Notes: generated by a model from the letters alone, not told the origin. A DNA stretch of 64,000 bases from an uncultured Maribacter sp. (GCF_947496775.1 NZ_CANMDU010000001.1:620001-684000); one strand, 5' to 3'. Shown: positions 26,703 through 35,624, counted from the stretch's first letter. Numbers and translations are program-made.

Positions 26703-27731
26703 CTATAAATTAATTACCACATTCTCACTTGCAGGATAACTAATACAAGTTAATATTTGCCCCTGATCTACTTCTTTTTGAGGCATAAAATGCCCTTCCG
26801 TCATTACAATATTGCCCTGAGAACATGATGCCTTACAAGTGGAACACATACCTGATCTACATGAGTAGGGTAACGCAATATTGTTTGCCATAGCAATTTG
26901 CAAAATCGACTTGTTTTTTGGAACTTTAATTTTATAAGATTCCTTATTAAAGTTAATCTCTACATTACATTCTTCATTCTCTCCTACTACTGTTAATTTT
27001 GGGCTTTTAAAGACTTCTACTTTAATTTTAGAAAGCGCAACAGCATTGTCTAACAAAATACTTTTTACACATTCCATATAACCGAAAGGCCCACAAATCA
27101 TATAATTACAAGCTCCTAATATTAAATTATGCTTATTCATAATAGCCAGTAACACTTTTTCTGTAAGAAGTCCTGAATGGTAATTTGGTTTTTCCTGATT
27201 ATTCTCCGAAAGAACATGCTCTACATTAAAGGAATTTTGATACTCTTTTTCTAACCTTTCTATTTCTTCTCTAAAAATTATTCCTTCGAAATTTTGATTG
27301 GCATACACCAAAACGATTTTAGAATTTGACTCTTTTACTAAAACTGATTTTATAATCGAAAAAATTGGAGTTATACCACTTCCTCCAGCAAAAAAAACGT
27401 ACTGTTTTTCTTTATTTTTACTAGGTTCAACAAAAAAACTACCAGTAGGCTGATCTACAATTAATTTATCTCCAACTTTTAAATAATCATGTATATAATT
27501 TGAAATAAGACCTTGGTCTACCCTTTTAATTGTTATTCTTAAATCTTTATCTGTAAAAGGGTTACTACTAAAAGAATATGCTCTTTTATGAATAACGTTC
27601 TCTACAGGAACATGAATTGTCATAAACTGACCCGGCTTATAGGATAACTTTTTAAAAAAACTTCCATTTTTAAAACAAACCGTTACTGCATCTGCAGTTT
27701 CCTTTATAATATCTTTTACTAATAGCTTCAT
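26703..27731 (-). CDS. FAD/NAD(P)H oxidoreductase with C-terminal plant-type [2Fe-2S] domain
   Basis: The 342-residue protein has the FNR fold: FAD-binding RAYSFSS (about 51-57), phosphate loop, NAD-binding FAGGSGITPI (about 112-121), ICGPFGYMECV, then a C-terminal ferredoxin domain with CRSGMCSTCK plus a fourth Cys (LTCISYP). This is the PaaE/Hmp-reductase architecture. It lies in one operon with a single-domain globin, so the two may form a split flavohaemoglobin, or the enzyme may feed the b- and c-type haem proteins. Cytoplasmic; 8 bp after the membrane protein gene. Confidence 0.85.
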   Translation of the reverse strand: MKLLVKDIIKETADAVTVCFKNGSFFKKLSYKPGQFMTIHVPVENVIHKRAYSFSSNPFTDKDLRITIKRVDQGLISNYIHDYLKVGDKLIVDQPTGSFFVEPSKNKEKQYVFFAGGSGITPIFSIIKSVLVKESNSKIVLVYANQNFEGIIFREEIERLEKEYQNSFNVEHVLSENNQEKPNYHSGLLTEKVLLAIMNKHNLILGACNYMICGPFGYMECVKSILLDNAVALSKIKVEVFKSPKLTVVGENEECNVEINFNKESYKIKVPKNKSILQIAMANNIALPYSCRSGMCSTCKASCSQGNIVMTEGHFMPQKEVDQGQILTCISYPASENVVINL

Positions 27732-27739
27732 TCTTAAGA

Positions 27740-28219
27740 TTATTTATAATAAAACACCATAGTAATATGAAAACACATTAAAATGGAAATAATAATTGAA
27801 AATGCCACGTGAAAAATCATCCATCCCTTAAATAACAAATCACCTTTACTTTTTATAACATCTAGATTTATATAACCCAATAAAGCATTTGCAAAAAATA
27901 AATAAGAAAGAAGTGCCAAATAACCGAATCCAAGTTTTGTGCTATGAATATAAAAAAGCACAGGACTTAAAGCTCCCATCCATTTATGAAGTACTACCAT
28001 TTTCATAGCACTTTGGCGGAATTTCTTTACCACTCTACTTAGGGTTAGCAACCACTGAAATACAATCAGTAACGCCACTCCTAAACCAGACCATCTTTTG
28101 TAATTTTCCTGTAACTGAAGTTCCTGCAATGCCAACCACTCTATTTTCAAAAAATATTGAACAAAGTATGCCGCTAACAATACCACCCCTAAAGTAGTAG
28201 TGTAATTTTTGATTTTCAC
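27740..28219 (-). CDS. Four-helix membrane protein, possible haem b carrier
   Basis: The 159-residue protein has four predicted helices (about 9-27, 46-62, 82-110, 131-155). Four His residues lie in or beside the helices (LHKWMG near 79, YIHST near 92, FHVAF near 137, CFHITM near 149), the pairing expected for one or two b haems as in cytochrome b561 or ferric-reductase-like proteins. No family was firmly recognised. Its place between a periplasmic c-type protein and a cytoplasmic FNR-type reductase suggests transmembrane electron transfer. Confidence 0.6.
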   Translation of the reverse strand: MKIKNYTTTLGVVLLAAYFVQYFLKIEWLALQELQLQENYKRWSGLGVALLIVFQWLLTLSRVVKKFRQSAMKMVVLHKWMGALSPVLFYIHSTKLGFGYLALLSYLFFANALLGYINLDVIKSKGDLLFKGWMIFHVAFSIIISILMCFHITMVFYYK

Positions 28220-28263
28220 TAATACAATTGCTTTTTAGATTATAAATTAAGAGATGAAAATAA

Positions 28264-29094
28264 TTAGTCTTTCGCTGCGATTAATTTTTTCATGGTTTCA
28301 TAAGAAGACAATTTCCTTACACTATCTAGAAAAACTTCAGGTGTAGGCAAGTATTTACCTTCTGCTGGCCATTTGTCGCCTATACTTGGTTTTTCACTTT
28401 CTTTAAAAGCTTTAATTTCCTCTAAGTACTGCACATAGATATCTACTGTTCCTTTTGCATATGAATTTAACACATCTACAGTTTCTTTATAAGACAAAGA
28501 ATCTTTAGGATATTGCCATGTTGTAGCCCCCATTACATCTCCCAGTACCCAGTCGTCTTTTGTAGTTTGGGGATGCTTATTATGGCAAGTAACACAGGCT
28601 GCTGCACTTGCTAAATCTGCAAACATTGCTGTATGCAACTCTTGATCTTCATCATAAAAAAATTGCGGTTCCTGGTCCTTTTTTATTTTCTTAAAAAGGT
28701 CTGCTTGTTTTCCTTCGAATTTATTAGCCGCATTTACAGGAAAATCTGAACCTAAATATAATCCTAGCGGTACTGGTCCTTTTTTTATACTTGTGGCTAC
28801 ACCTCTTAAAAATAATGCAGGAAGTGGGCCTGCCTCTACGTCATCTTTTCTCCAGTCTTCATCAAATTTCATACCCTGCGCTTTTCCTTTTCCAACAATA
28901 GCTTTTGTATACAATGTTCTAGTAACATCATTTTCTTTAGACACCATTTCTAACACTTCAGAAACAGAAAACACATTATTAGAGCTCATTTCTTTTGTAG
29001 ATTCTTCTGGAACACCTCCACAACTCTGCAAAAGCATAAAACTGAATAACAAGACGGCAATTATTAACAGGGGATTTTCTTCAATTCTCTTCAT
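28264..29094 (-). CDS. c-haem lipoprotein, DUF3365/Tll0287-like
   Basis: From ATG 29094 the protein has 276 residues: lipobox FMLLQSC (Cys25), then a sensory-type alpha/beta domain of the Tll0287/DUF3365 kind and one haem site CVTCH (Cys167) in SAAACVTCHNKHP, the signature of that family. A TTG at 29121 would add nine residues and destroy the signal. It is likely a periplasmic membrane-anchored haem protein that binds NO or passes electrons. It follows the globin gene by 27 bp. Confidence 0.82.
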   Translation of the reverse strand: MKRIEENPLLIIAVLLFSFMLLQSCGGVPEESTKEMSSNNVFSVSEVLEMVSKENDVTRTLYTKAIVGKGKAQGMKFDEDWRKDDVEAGPLPALFLRGVATSIKKGPVPLGLYLGSDFPVNAANKFEGKQADLFKKIKKDQEPQFFYDEDQELHTAMFADLASAAACVTCHNKHPQTTKDDWVLGDVMGATTWQYPKDSLSYKETVDVLNSYAKGTVDIYVQYLEEIKAFKESEKPSIGDKWPAEGKYLPTPEVFLDSVRKLSSYETMKKLIAAKD

Positions 29095-29121
29095 AGTTAC
29101 ATTTTTTAATATTAACACCAA

Positions 29122-29535
29122 TTAATAAGAAGCTTTAATCATTACATCGGACATGGTTCCATATACAGCTGTCCAAGCGTCCTTGACATCTGGAGTAAAA
29201 TCATCCCCCAATCCAACGGAAAGAGTATCTAACAATGCCGCACCAACCGTATTATAATGCGACGGCTCTACTTTATATTCTACATGTTTTTTTCCAAGAT
29301 TTTCTAATACAGGAACTAACATTTCGAGATTACTTAAACCGGCCACTGCACTACCCAACATAGTCATTAACTTATTACCTTGAGAAGCCATTGCCTCTGT
29401 ATTCGATGGAAATAAAGGTTTTAAAGCAGGATCTAATTCAAACAATTTTTTATAAAATATTTCGGCTGCTGTAGAAGCTATTGGTTTTACTTTTTCAAAA
29501 GATTCTTGAACAAGTGTAATTGTTTTTTGTTCCAT
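29122..29535 (-). CDS. Single-domain globin (flavohaemoglobin-like)
   Basis: The 137-residue protein covers just the globin fold: LVQESFEKVKPIASTAAEIFYKKLFELDPALKPLF at the start, proximal-type His in LGKKHVEYKVEPSHYNTVG (about residues 83-96). Length and motif match the haem domain of Hmp without its reductase. Such proteins detoxify NO to nitrate using oxygen, or carry O2. It is first in the operon with an FNR-like reductase, consistent with protection during nitrite reduction. The upstream region contains two TACGTA half-sites but no clear full dyad. Confidence 0.88.
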   Translation of the reverse strand: MEQKTITLVQESFEKVKPIASTAAEIFYKKLFELDPALKPLFPSNTEAMASQGNKLMTMLGSAVAGLSNLEMLVPVLENLGKKHVEYKVEPSHYNTVGAALLDTLSVGLGDDFTPDVKDAWTAVYGTMSDVMIKASY

Positions 29536-29714
29536 AATAAGAGTTTTAGTTTTGATGGTTAATACGTATATTGAAAGCTACTTTTACGTAGTTTTACTGA
29601 AGACAAATTTATATCCTAGGAATGATATTAATTATGATTAAAGACAGTGCAAAGCCAGTTTTTTGCACACTAAATGAGATGATAAAATATAGGAGAAAAA
29701 CTGTTTTATAGCAT

Positions 29715-29741
29715 AAAAAAAGCTGCACGTATGCAGCTTTT
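29715..29741 (-). terminator. Terminator after the FNR-type regulator gene
   Basis: Hairpin AAAGCTGCA, loop CGTA, TGCAGCTTT with a 9-10 bp stem; on the minus strand it is followed by a run of seven T. It ends the narK-fnr transcript 48 bp after the regulator stop codon. Confidence 0.85.
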
Positions 29742-29788
29742 CGTAATGTTTGAAAATAAAATAAACAACTAACTAACAACAAACACTA

Positions 29789-30541
29789 CTAAGTGTCTAA
29801 ATAAAAATTATGCTCGGATATTTCCTTTTTAAGCAAATTAATATCCGGAATACCAATGCGCTTTCCTTTTGCAATAATTAAATTTTCTTTTTTCAAAGCA
29901 GATAAAACACGTATAACTTGTTCTTCAGTAGTTCCCGCATAATCGGCATATTCCTTTCTACTTAAAAAAATATTTATTACCCCATTAACTTGTCCAAATT
30001 TTCTAATCACGTACAAAAGAGTATCAATTACTCTTTCTCTTACTGTCATTTGCGATATAGATTTTACTTTAGCCTCGCTTTTATTTAATTCATTGGCATA
30101 AAAAAGCATTAAATCATAAGTAAATTTAGCATCCTTCTTTAACACCTTTTGCAATAAGTTTTTTGAAAAGTAGCACAAAATAGTATCCTCTAGGGCTATT
30201 GCCGAAATGGAATAGTACTCGGCAGTACCAAAACCCCTATGTCCAATAATTTCGCCTTCTTTTGCAAACCTTACGATTTGCTCTCTACCATTAATCCCCG
30301 TTCTAAAGACCTTTACTTTTCCCTTTAAAATAAAGAAAAGACCATTTACAGGAGCGCCCTCCATAATAAACTGCTGCCCTTTTTTACAATTTAAATCTGT
30401 TTTTTCATGAGTAAACTCAGAAACTACATCGGAAGCAATATTTTTTTTCATCAAACACCCTAAATTTTCACAAGTATGACAAGAAATACCAGACATAGAT
30501 TTCTTTTGTACTCTGTGTTCTCTTTGGGTATTATACTGCAT
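29789..30541 (-). CDS. FNR-type regulator with four candidate [4Fe-4S] cysteines
   Basis: The 250-residue Crp/Fnr protein has Cys21, Cys24 and Cys29 (CHTCENLGC) at the N-terminus and Cys123 (ILCYF), matching the spacing of E. coli FNR Cys20, 23, 29 and 122. A cyclic-nucleotide-like beta roll spans about 50-140, and the C-terminal winged helix has TTEEQVIRVLSALKK as recognition helix. The first Glu and the Arg match FNR, while the FNR Ser is Ile. It likely senses oxygen or NO and controls genes of this island. It lies 28 bp after narK on the same transcript. Confidence 0.85.
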   Translation of the reverse strand: MQYNTQREHRVQKKSMSGISCHTCENLGCLMKKNIASDVVSEFTHEKTDLNCKKGQQFIMEGAPVNGLFFILKGKVKVFRTGINGREQIVRFAKEGEIIGHRGFGTAEYYSISAIALEDTILCYFSKNLLQKVLKKDAKFTYDLMLFYANELNKSEAKVKSISQMTVRERVIDTLLYVIRKFGQVNGVINIFLSRKEYADYAGTTEEQVIRVLSALKKENLIIAKGKRIGIPDINLLKKEISEHNFYLDT

Positions 30542-30568
30542 TTTCTAAGGTATTTTTTCTTCCAACAA

Positions 30569-31969
30569 TTATTTATCTACATTTAAAGCCAATTCTGAAG
30601 CTTCCTCCGTCGCTGGAGCAAATTTAATAGTCAATACTAAAGCTGCTGCAAGAACCACAAATCCACCAATAATAAAATAACCACTTGAAACTGCAGTTGC
30701 AGATGCCGCCATTTGTGCTGATTTTACTGCTTGCTCCCCTAGCTGACTATTGGAAGCTATAGCTGCACTCTCTGCTACTGCCGATTTAGATTTTAAAACC
30801 ATCGCTGCAATAAAAGCTCCTACATTACCTCCAGCCCCAACTATACCAGATATAGATCCAATGGCCTTCTTATTAATGAAAGGCACTACGGAAAATGTTG
30901 CCCCTTCTGCCATTTGTACACTTAAACTAAAAGCAATTAAAAACACCATTCCTACTGCCAGACTAGTTGCTGTAGAAAAAGTAGATAGCACAATTCCTTC
31001 TACAGCAAGAATTGCAGCTAAGAATAATACTCTACCTTTTAACCCTTTACTTTTTCCAAACATATCTCCGAAATAACCCCCTAAGGTTCTTGCGAAAATA
31101 TTCATCAAAGCAAAAGATAAAACTAAGTTCCCTGCAAAAGTTCTACTAAGTCCAAATCTATTTTGCAAATAATCATCCATGGTACCATAAACAGTAAGTT
31201 CCATTCCAAAACAAGCTGCATATACCAAAAACAATATCCAAACTCTATAATCTTTTAGCACCTCTAAAAAACCAATTTCATCTTTTTTATTAGTTGGTAA
31301 TTCTCCGCTTTCTTTAAGCTCTTTAAAATTTCCATTCGGAGTATCTTGCGTAAAAAAGTAGTACACAATCCCCATTAAAAAACAAATTGAACCAGCTATT
31401 ATCATGGAATATCTCCAAGCATTCTCAGCTTCTGCAATTCCCATACTAACAACTGCAGCAGCAATAATAGGCATACCCAATCTATTAGCTCCCCCGCCAA
31501 GATTACCCCAACCTGCTGATGTTGCATTAGCGGTACCAACGACATTAGAAGCATACATTATAGAGGTATGGACCTGAGTGATTACAAAAGACGCCCCTAT
31601 AAAACCAATAAAAAGTCTACAGATTAAAAATTGCTCTGGAGTTTGTACAAACCCTATAAGTATAACGGGTATAGATCCAACTATTAGCATCCAAGTATAA
31701 CATAAACGTGGCCCATATTTATCACAAAGTTTACCTATTGCCAATCTTGCAAATACAGTTCCAGAAACAGCCAGAATAATAGAATTCCATTTTTGCTCTG
31801 GTGTTAATCCCAAATCTCTAACAACATCGGGCATAAAGGGTACTATCCCAAACCAAGAGAAAAAGCATAAGAAAAATGCTATAGAAGTTATCCAAAAGGT
31901 TCTTGTTGAAATACTTTTAAAGTTAAGTAACTCTAATTTTGTGGCTTTTTTAGATGTTGAATTTTCCAT
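30569..31969 (-). CDS. narK: NarK-type nitrate/nitrite MFS transporter
   Basis: The 466-residue protein has about twelve transmembrane helices and the two nitrate signatures of the NNP family: GWGNLGGGANRLGMP (about residues 155-170) and GIVGAGGNVGAFIAA. ATG 31969 is preferred over TTG 31978. With the ABC system it gives two uptake routes, perhaps of high affinity and high capacity, or NarK exports nitrite. It is co-transcribed with the FNR-type gene and preceded by its own dyad and TAGTTTTG promoter. Confidence 0.92.
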   Translation of the reverse strand: MENSTSKKATKLELLNFKSISTRTFWITSIAFFLCFFSWFGIVPFMPDVVRDLGLTPEQKWNSIILAVSGTVFARLAIGKLCDKYGPRLCYTWMLIVGSIPVILIGFVQTPEQFLICRLFIGFIGASFVITQVHTSIMYASNVVGTANATSAGWGNLGGGANRLGMPIIAAAVVSMGIAEAENAWRYSMIIAGSICFLMGIVYYFFTQDTPNGNFKELKESGELPTNKKDEIGFLEVLKDYRVWILFLVYAACFGMELTVYGTMDDYLQNRFGLSRTFAGNLVLSFALMNIFARTLGGYFGDMFGKSKGLKGRVLFLAAILAVEGIVLSTFSTATSLAVGMVFLIAFSLSVQMAEGATFSVVPFINKKAIGSISGIVGAGGNVGAFIAAMVLKSKSAVAESAAIASNSQLGEQAVKSAQMAASATAVSSGYFIIGGFVVLAAALVLTIKFAPATEEASELALNVDK

Positions 31970-32000
31970 GATACGCAATTACATACTTAGATTATAAATT

Positions 32001-32022
32001 CAAAACTACGTATTAATACTTA
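32001..32022 (-). promoter_or_regulatory. narK promoter: dyad fused to minus-7 box
   Basis: Plus-strand TACGTATTAATACTTA at 32007-32022 (15 of 16 match to the nasA dyad). On the minus strand its last TA is the start of TAGTTTTG (32008-32001), an exact minus-7 box. The dyad centre is 13.5 bp from the last base of the box, exactly as at nirB. Confidence 0.65.
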
Positions 32023-32176
32023 TTAAATAAGTGTAAAAAAGAAAAAAAGAAAACGATTTACGAAAAAACAAAAAAGGGAGTATAAAAATTATAATATTAA
32101 AAAAAGCATTAGGCAAAAATTGTAATATGCATGATAATTCCAAGAAAACGGATAACTGCAATATGTGAAAGTTATA

Positions 32177-32950
32177 CTATATATACGTATGTAAAACACG
32201 TTGCAATTCTTCCTCAAAAAAAGAAGGATGTTCGGATACTACATCACCAACTACTATTATACCTGGTTGCGAGATATCTATACCTCTATACTTTTCTGAG
32301 ACATCTTTTAAAGTCCCAAGAATAAAAGATTCGTTAGATAGAGTACCATTCTGAATCAGTGCTATTGGAGTAGACCTTCCTCTGTACTTGGCTATTACCT
32401 CTGCAATCTCCAAAAACTTACGAACTCCCATTAATATTACCATAGTAGCAGATGATTGTGCTGCTAAACGTAAATCTTCTGAAAAAGAACCATCCTTTTT
32501 AGTTGCAGTCATAACCCAGAAACTACTGCTCACACCTCGTTTTGTTACTGGAATTCCTTGACTCTGTGGAACAGCAACTGCACTAGTAATCCCTGGAACT
32601 ACAGCCACAGGAATTCCAAAATTTTCAGCATACTCTATTTCCTCACTAGCTCGCCCAAAAACAAAAGGATCCCCCCCTTTTAATCGCACTACATGGCCAT
32701 ATTCATATGCCTTTTCAACTATTAAAGCATTAATATCTTTTTGAACTAAAGAATGAGAGCTACACCTTTTTCCTACGTAGATTTTGGGAATAGTATCATC
32801 TACCTCTCCCAATAATTCTTCGCTAATTAAAGCATCGTATAATATAACATCCGCAGATTGTAAAACATTAAAACCTCTACGTGTAATAAGGTCACTGCTA
32901 CCGGGGCCTGCTCCTACTAAAGTTACTCTTGGGCTAAGGTCTACACTCAT
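32177..32950 (-). CDS. cobA: Uroporphyrinogen-III C-methyltransferase
   Basis: The 257-residue SUMT has VTLVGAGPGSSDLITRRG at the start, RLKGGDPFVFGRASEEIEYA (about residues 80-100), VPGITSAVAVP, and PTPIALIQNGT-type SAM-binding segments. It makes precorrin-2, the first step of siroheme synthesis, for NirB encoded on the opposite strand. The dehydrogenase/chelatase is separate at 38486. A TAGTTTTG box at 32992-32999 with TACGTGT beside it is its probable promoter. Confidence 0.93.
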   Translation of the reverse strand: MSVDLSPRVTLVGAGPGSSDLITRRGFNVLQSADVILYDALISEELLGEVDDTIPKIYVGKRCSSHSLVQKDINALIVEKAYEYGHVVRLKGGDPFVFGRASEEIEYAENFGIPVAVVPGITSAVAVPQSQGIPVTKRGVSSSFWVMTATKKDGSFSEDLRLAAQSSATMVILMGVRKFLEIAEVIAKYRGRSTPIALIQNGTLSNESFILGTLKDVSEKYRGIDISQPGIIVVGDVVSEHPSFFEEELQRVLHTYI

Positions 32951-32991
32951 GATTTCTAATTTTTTAGGACAAACTATTATGAATTCGACAA

Positions 32992-33004
32992 CAAAACTAC
33001 GTGT
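32992..33004 (-). promoter_or_regulatory. cobA promoter, TAGTTTTG with half-dyad
   Basis: Exact minus-7 box TAGTTTTG on the minus strand (32999-32992), overlapped by ACACGTA (33004-32998), one arm of the nitrate dyad in the same register as at narK and nirB. The other arm is not conserved. Confidence 0.5.
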
Positions 33005-33030
33005 TTATTTTGATAAAAACACATATAAAA

Positions 33031-33052
33031 TACGTAATAGTACGTATTTTTG
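33031..33052 (+). promoter_or_regulatory. nirB promoter: dyad fused to minus-7 box
   Basis: TACGTAATAGTACGTA (33031-33046) followed directly by TTTTTG, so that its last TA starts the exact minus-7 box TATTTTTG (33045-33052). The dyad centre is 13.5 bp from the final G. The start codon follows 26 bp later, and TACGTAT recurs over the start itself (33073-33079). Confidence 0.7.
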
Positions 33053-33077
33053 TATCGTAATAACAAAAACAGTACGT

Positions 33078-35594
33078 ATGAAAACCGTAATAGTTGTTGG
33101 AAATGGAATGGTAGGTTATAAGTTTTGCGAAAAATTTGTAGCGAAAGAAGGAAGTAAAAATTTTAAACTGATTGTTTTTGGTGAAGAACCAAGACCTGCA
33201 TATGACAGAGTGCATTTAAGCGAATTCTTTGAAAACCAAGATGCAAAAGCTTTAGAAATGGCTCCTGCTGAATGGTATGCTGAAAATAACATTGAGTTAA
33301 TTATAGATGAACGCGTTTCTGATATACATAGATCTAGCAAAAAAATAACCACAGCAAAAAATCGTGAATTTTCATACGATTATTTAGTGCTTGCTACAGG
33401 TTCCTCAGCATTTGTGCCTCCTATTAAAGGGGTAGAAAAGAAAGGGGTGTTTGTATACAGAACAATAGAAGATTTAGAAGGCATGCTAGATTATGCCGCT
33501 AAATTAAAAGAAAAAAATCCTGGTGCTAGAGCTGCAGTTCTTGGAGGAGGTTTATTAGGCTTGGAGGCTGGAAAAGCAGTTATGGATATGGGGTTAGAAC
33601 CGCATATTGTAGAATTTGCGCCTAAACTTATGCCTAGACAATTAGACTCTAGAAGCAGCCAAGTTCTGCAATTAAAATTAGAGTCTATAGGATTAAATAT
33701 ACATTTAAGTAAAGCTACTAATCAAATCCTAGGAGAAGATGCTATTACCGGAATGGAATTCGGAGAGGACGATATTCTTGATGTTGAAATGTTAGTTGTT
33801 TCAGCTGGTATTCGACCTAGAGATGAACTTGGAAAAACCTGTGATTTAGAAATGGGGGTTCGTGGCGGTATTGTAGTTAATAATCAAATGCAAACATCTG
33901 ACGAAAGCATATACGCCATTGGAGAGGTTGCTCTTTACAATCAGATGATTTACGGATTAGTTGCTCCAGGTTACGACATGGCGGAAGTAGCCGCAAGTCA
34001 AATTTTAGGAGATACTAATTCTTTAATGGCTAGCACTATAGATATGTCTACCAAATTAAAACTAATTGGTGTAGATGTGGCTAGTTTTGGGGAGCCATTT
34101 ATGCCAGCATCTAAAGGGCATTCTGTAATTTTCGAAAACAAAACGCAACACTTATATAAAAGAATAAATGTAAGCCTAGACGGCAAAAAACTATTAGGTG
34201 GAATTTTGGTTGGCGATGCTTCCGATTACAGTATGTTGCATCAAATGTTTCTAAATGAAATGGCAATCCCAGAAGACCCTGCACAATTAATATTACCAGC
34301 TGGTGATGGTGGTGCGTCTTTTGGCGATGTAATGGATTTACCAGACGAAGCCCAAGTATGTTCTTGTGAAAGTGTTACCAAAGGACAAATTTGTGGCGCC
34401 ATAGAAAGTGGTGAGGCCACAGACTTAGCTGGTGTAGTAAGCTGTACAAAAGCTGGTACAGGTTGCGGAGGTTGTAAACCAATGGTTAAAGACCTTACCG
34501 AAGCCACCTTAAAATCTTTAGGTATCGAAGTTAAAGAAGGTGTTTGCGAACACTTTGATTTAAGTAGACAAGATTTATATCAAATCATTCAAGTAAAAGA
34601 ATACACTAGTTTTAATGAAGTATTAGATAATCATGGAAACGGTGGACACGGTTGTGAATTATGTAAACCCCTTGTAGCATCCTTAATGGCTACTATTCAT
34701 GCAGATACCGCCAATAAAGAATACGCTATTCAAGATTCAAACGATAGATATTTAGCCAATATTCAAAGAAATGGCACCTATTCTGTAGTGCCCCGTATTC
34801 CAGGTGGAGAAATTACACCAGATAAATTAATAGCTCTTGGCGAAATTGCGAAAAAATATGATTTATATACTAAGGTTACTGGTGGTGTTCGTATAGATTT
34901 ATTTGGTGCTACCCTAAACCAATTACCTCTAATATGGAAAGAACTCATTTCTCACGGCTTTGAAAGTGGACATGCTTATGGCAAATCTTTACGTACCGTA
35001 AAAACCTGTGTCGGTTCTACTTGGTGTCGTTACGGAATGGACGAAAGTATAAGTTTTGGTATTGAACTCGAAAACAGATATAGAGGAATCCGCGCACCAC
35101 ATAAAATAAAAGGGGGAGTCTCTGGTTGTATCCGTGAATGTGCAGAAGCTCGTGGAAAAGATTTTGGTTTAATCGCTGTTGAAGGTGGATGGAACTTATA
35201 CCTTGGTGGAAATGGTGGAGCAACGCCACGTCATGCAGAGTTATTCGCAGAACAGATAGATAATGAAACTGTAATTAAATATCTGGACCGTTATCTAATG
35301 TTTTACATGCGTACTGCGAAACCATTACAACGTACGGCGGCATGGCAAGAAAGATTAGAAGGTGGCCTTGATTATTTAAAGGAAGTAATTATTGATGATA
35401 AACTAGGTATAGTAGCCGATTTAGAACAAGAAATGGAAACATTAGTCAACAGATTTGAGTGCGAATGGACACAAGCTGTTAATGATCCAGAAAAAATGAA
35501 GCGTTTTAATCACTTCGTAAATAGTGAAGAAGAGGATGACAATTTAGTTTTTGTTCCAATGCGAGATCAAAAAATGCCAGAACCTTGGAACTAA
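33078..35594 (+). CDS. nirB: Nitrite reductase [NAD(P)H] large subunit
   Basis: The 838-residue cytoplasmic enzyme reduces nitrite to ammonia. Order: FAD/NAD(P)H domain starting MKTVIVVGNGMVGYKF with AAVLGGGLLGLEAGKA; a BFD-type [2Fe-2S] domain (CSCESVTKGQ, CTKAGTGCGGCKP) and a second BFD-like segment (HGCELCKP); sulphite-reductase domain with siroheme/[4Fe-4S] cysteines in TCVGSTWCRYG and SGCIRECAEARG. ATG 33078 gives the family length; the open frame extends 98 codons upstream but that part overlaps the promoter. It leads the operon nirB-nirD-DUF4202-sensor kinase-siroheme synthase. Confidence 0.96.
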   Translation: MKTVIVVGNGMVGYKFCEKFVAKEGSKNFKLIVFGEEPRPAYDRVHLSEFFENQDAKALEMAPAEWYAENNIELIIDERVSDIHRSSKKITTAKNREFSYDYLVLATGSSAFVPPIKGVEKKGVFVYRTIEDLEGMLDYAAKLKEKNPGARAAVLGGGLLGLEAGKAVMDMGLEPHIVEFAPKLMPRQLDSRSSQVLQLKLESIGLNIHLSKATNQILGEDAITGMEFGEDDILDVEMLVVSAGIRPRDELGKTCDLEMGVRGGIVVNNQMQTSDESIYAIGEVALYNQMIYGLVAPGYDMAEVAASQILGDTNSLMASTIDMSTKLKLIGVDVASFGEPFMPASKGHSVIFENKTQHLYKRINVSLDGKKLLGGILVGDASDYSMLHQMFLNEMAIPEDPAQLILPAGDGGASFGDVMDLPDEAQVCSCESVTKGQICGAIESGEATDLAGVVSCTKAGTGCGGCKPMVKDLTEATLKSLGIEVKEGVCEHFDLSRQDLYQIIQVKEYTSFNEVLDNHGNGGHGCELCKPLVASLMATIHADTANKEYAIQDSNDRYLANIQRNGTYSVVPRIPGGEITPDKLIALGEIAKKYDLYTKVTGGVRIDLFGATLNQLPLIWKELISHGFESGHAYGKSLRTVKTCVGSTWCRYGMDESISFGIELENRYRGIRAPHKIKGGVSGCIRECAEARGKDFGLIAVEGGWNLYLGGNGGATPRHAELFAEQIDNETVIKYLDRYLMFYMRTAKPLQRTAAWQERLEGGLDYLKEVIIDDKLGIVADLEQEMETLVNRFECEWTQAVNDPEKMKRFNHFVNSEEEDDNLVFVPMRDQKMPEPWN

Positions 35595-35624
35595 AAAAAG
35601 TGTTAATTTTTTAAACTAAACAGT

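Noticed and set aside
29551-29600. TACGTA half-sites upstream of the globin gene as a full nitrate dyad
   Set aside because: Two TACGTA copies are present but the opposite arms do not match in the 7-2-7 register. At this base composition TACGTA alone is expected about twenty times by chance in 64 kb.
32784-33077. 98-codon N-terminal extension of nirB
   Set aside because: The frame is open but this part covers the cobA-nirB promoter region; the FAD motif starts properly at ATG 33078 and gives the normal NirB length.
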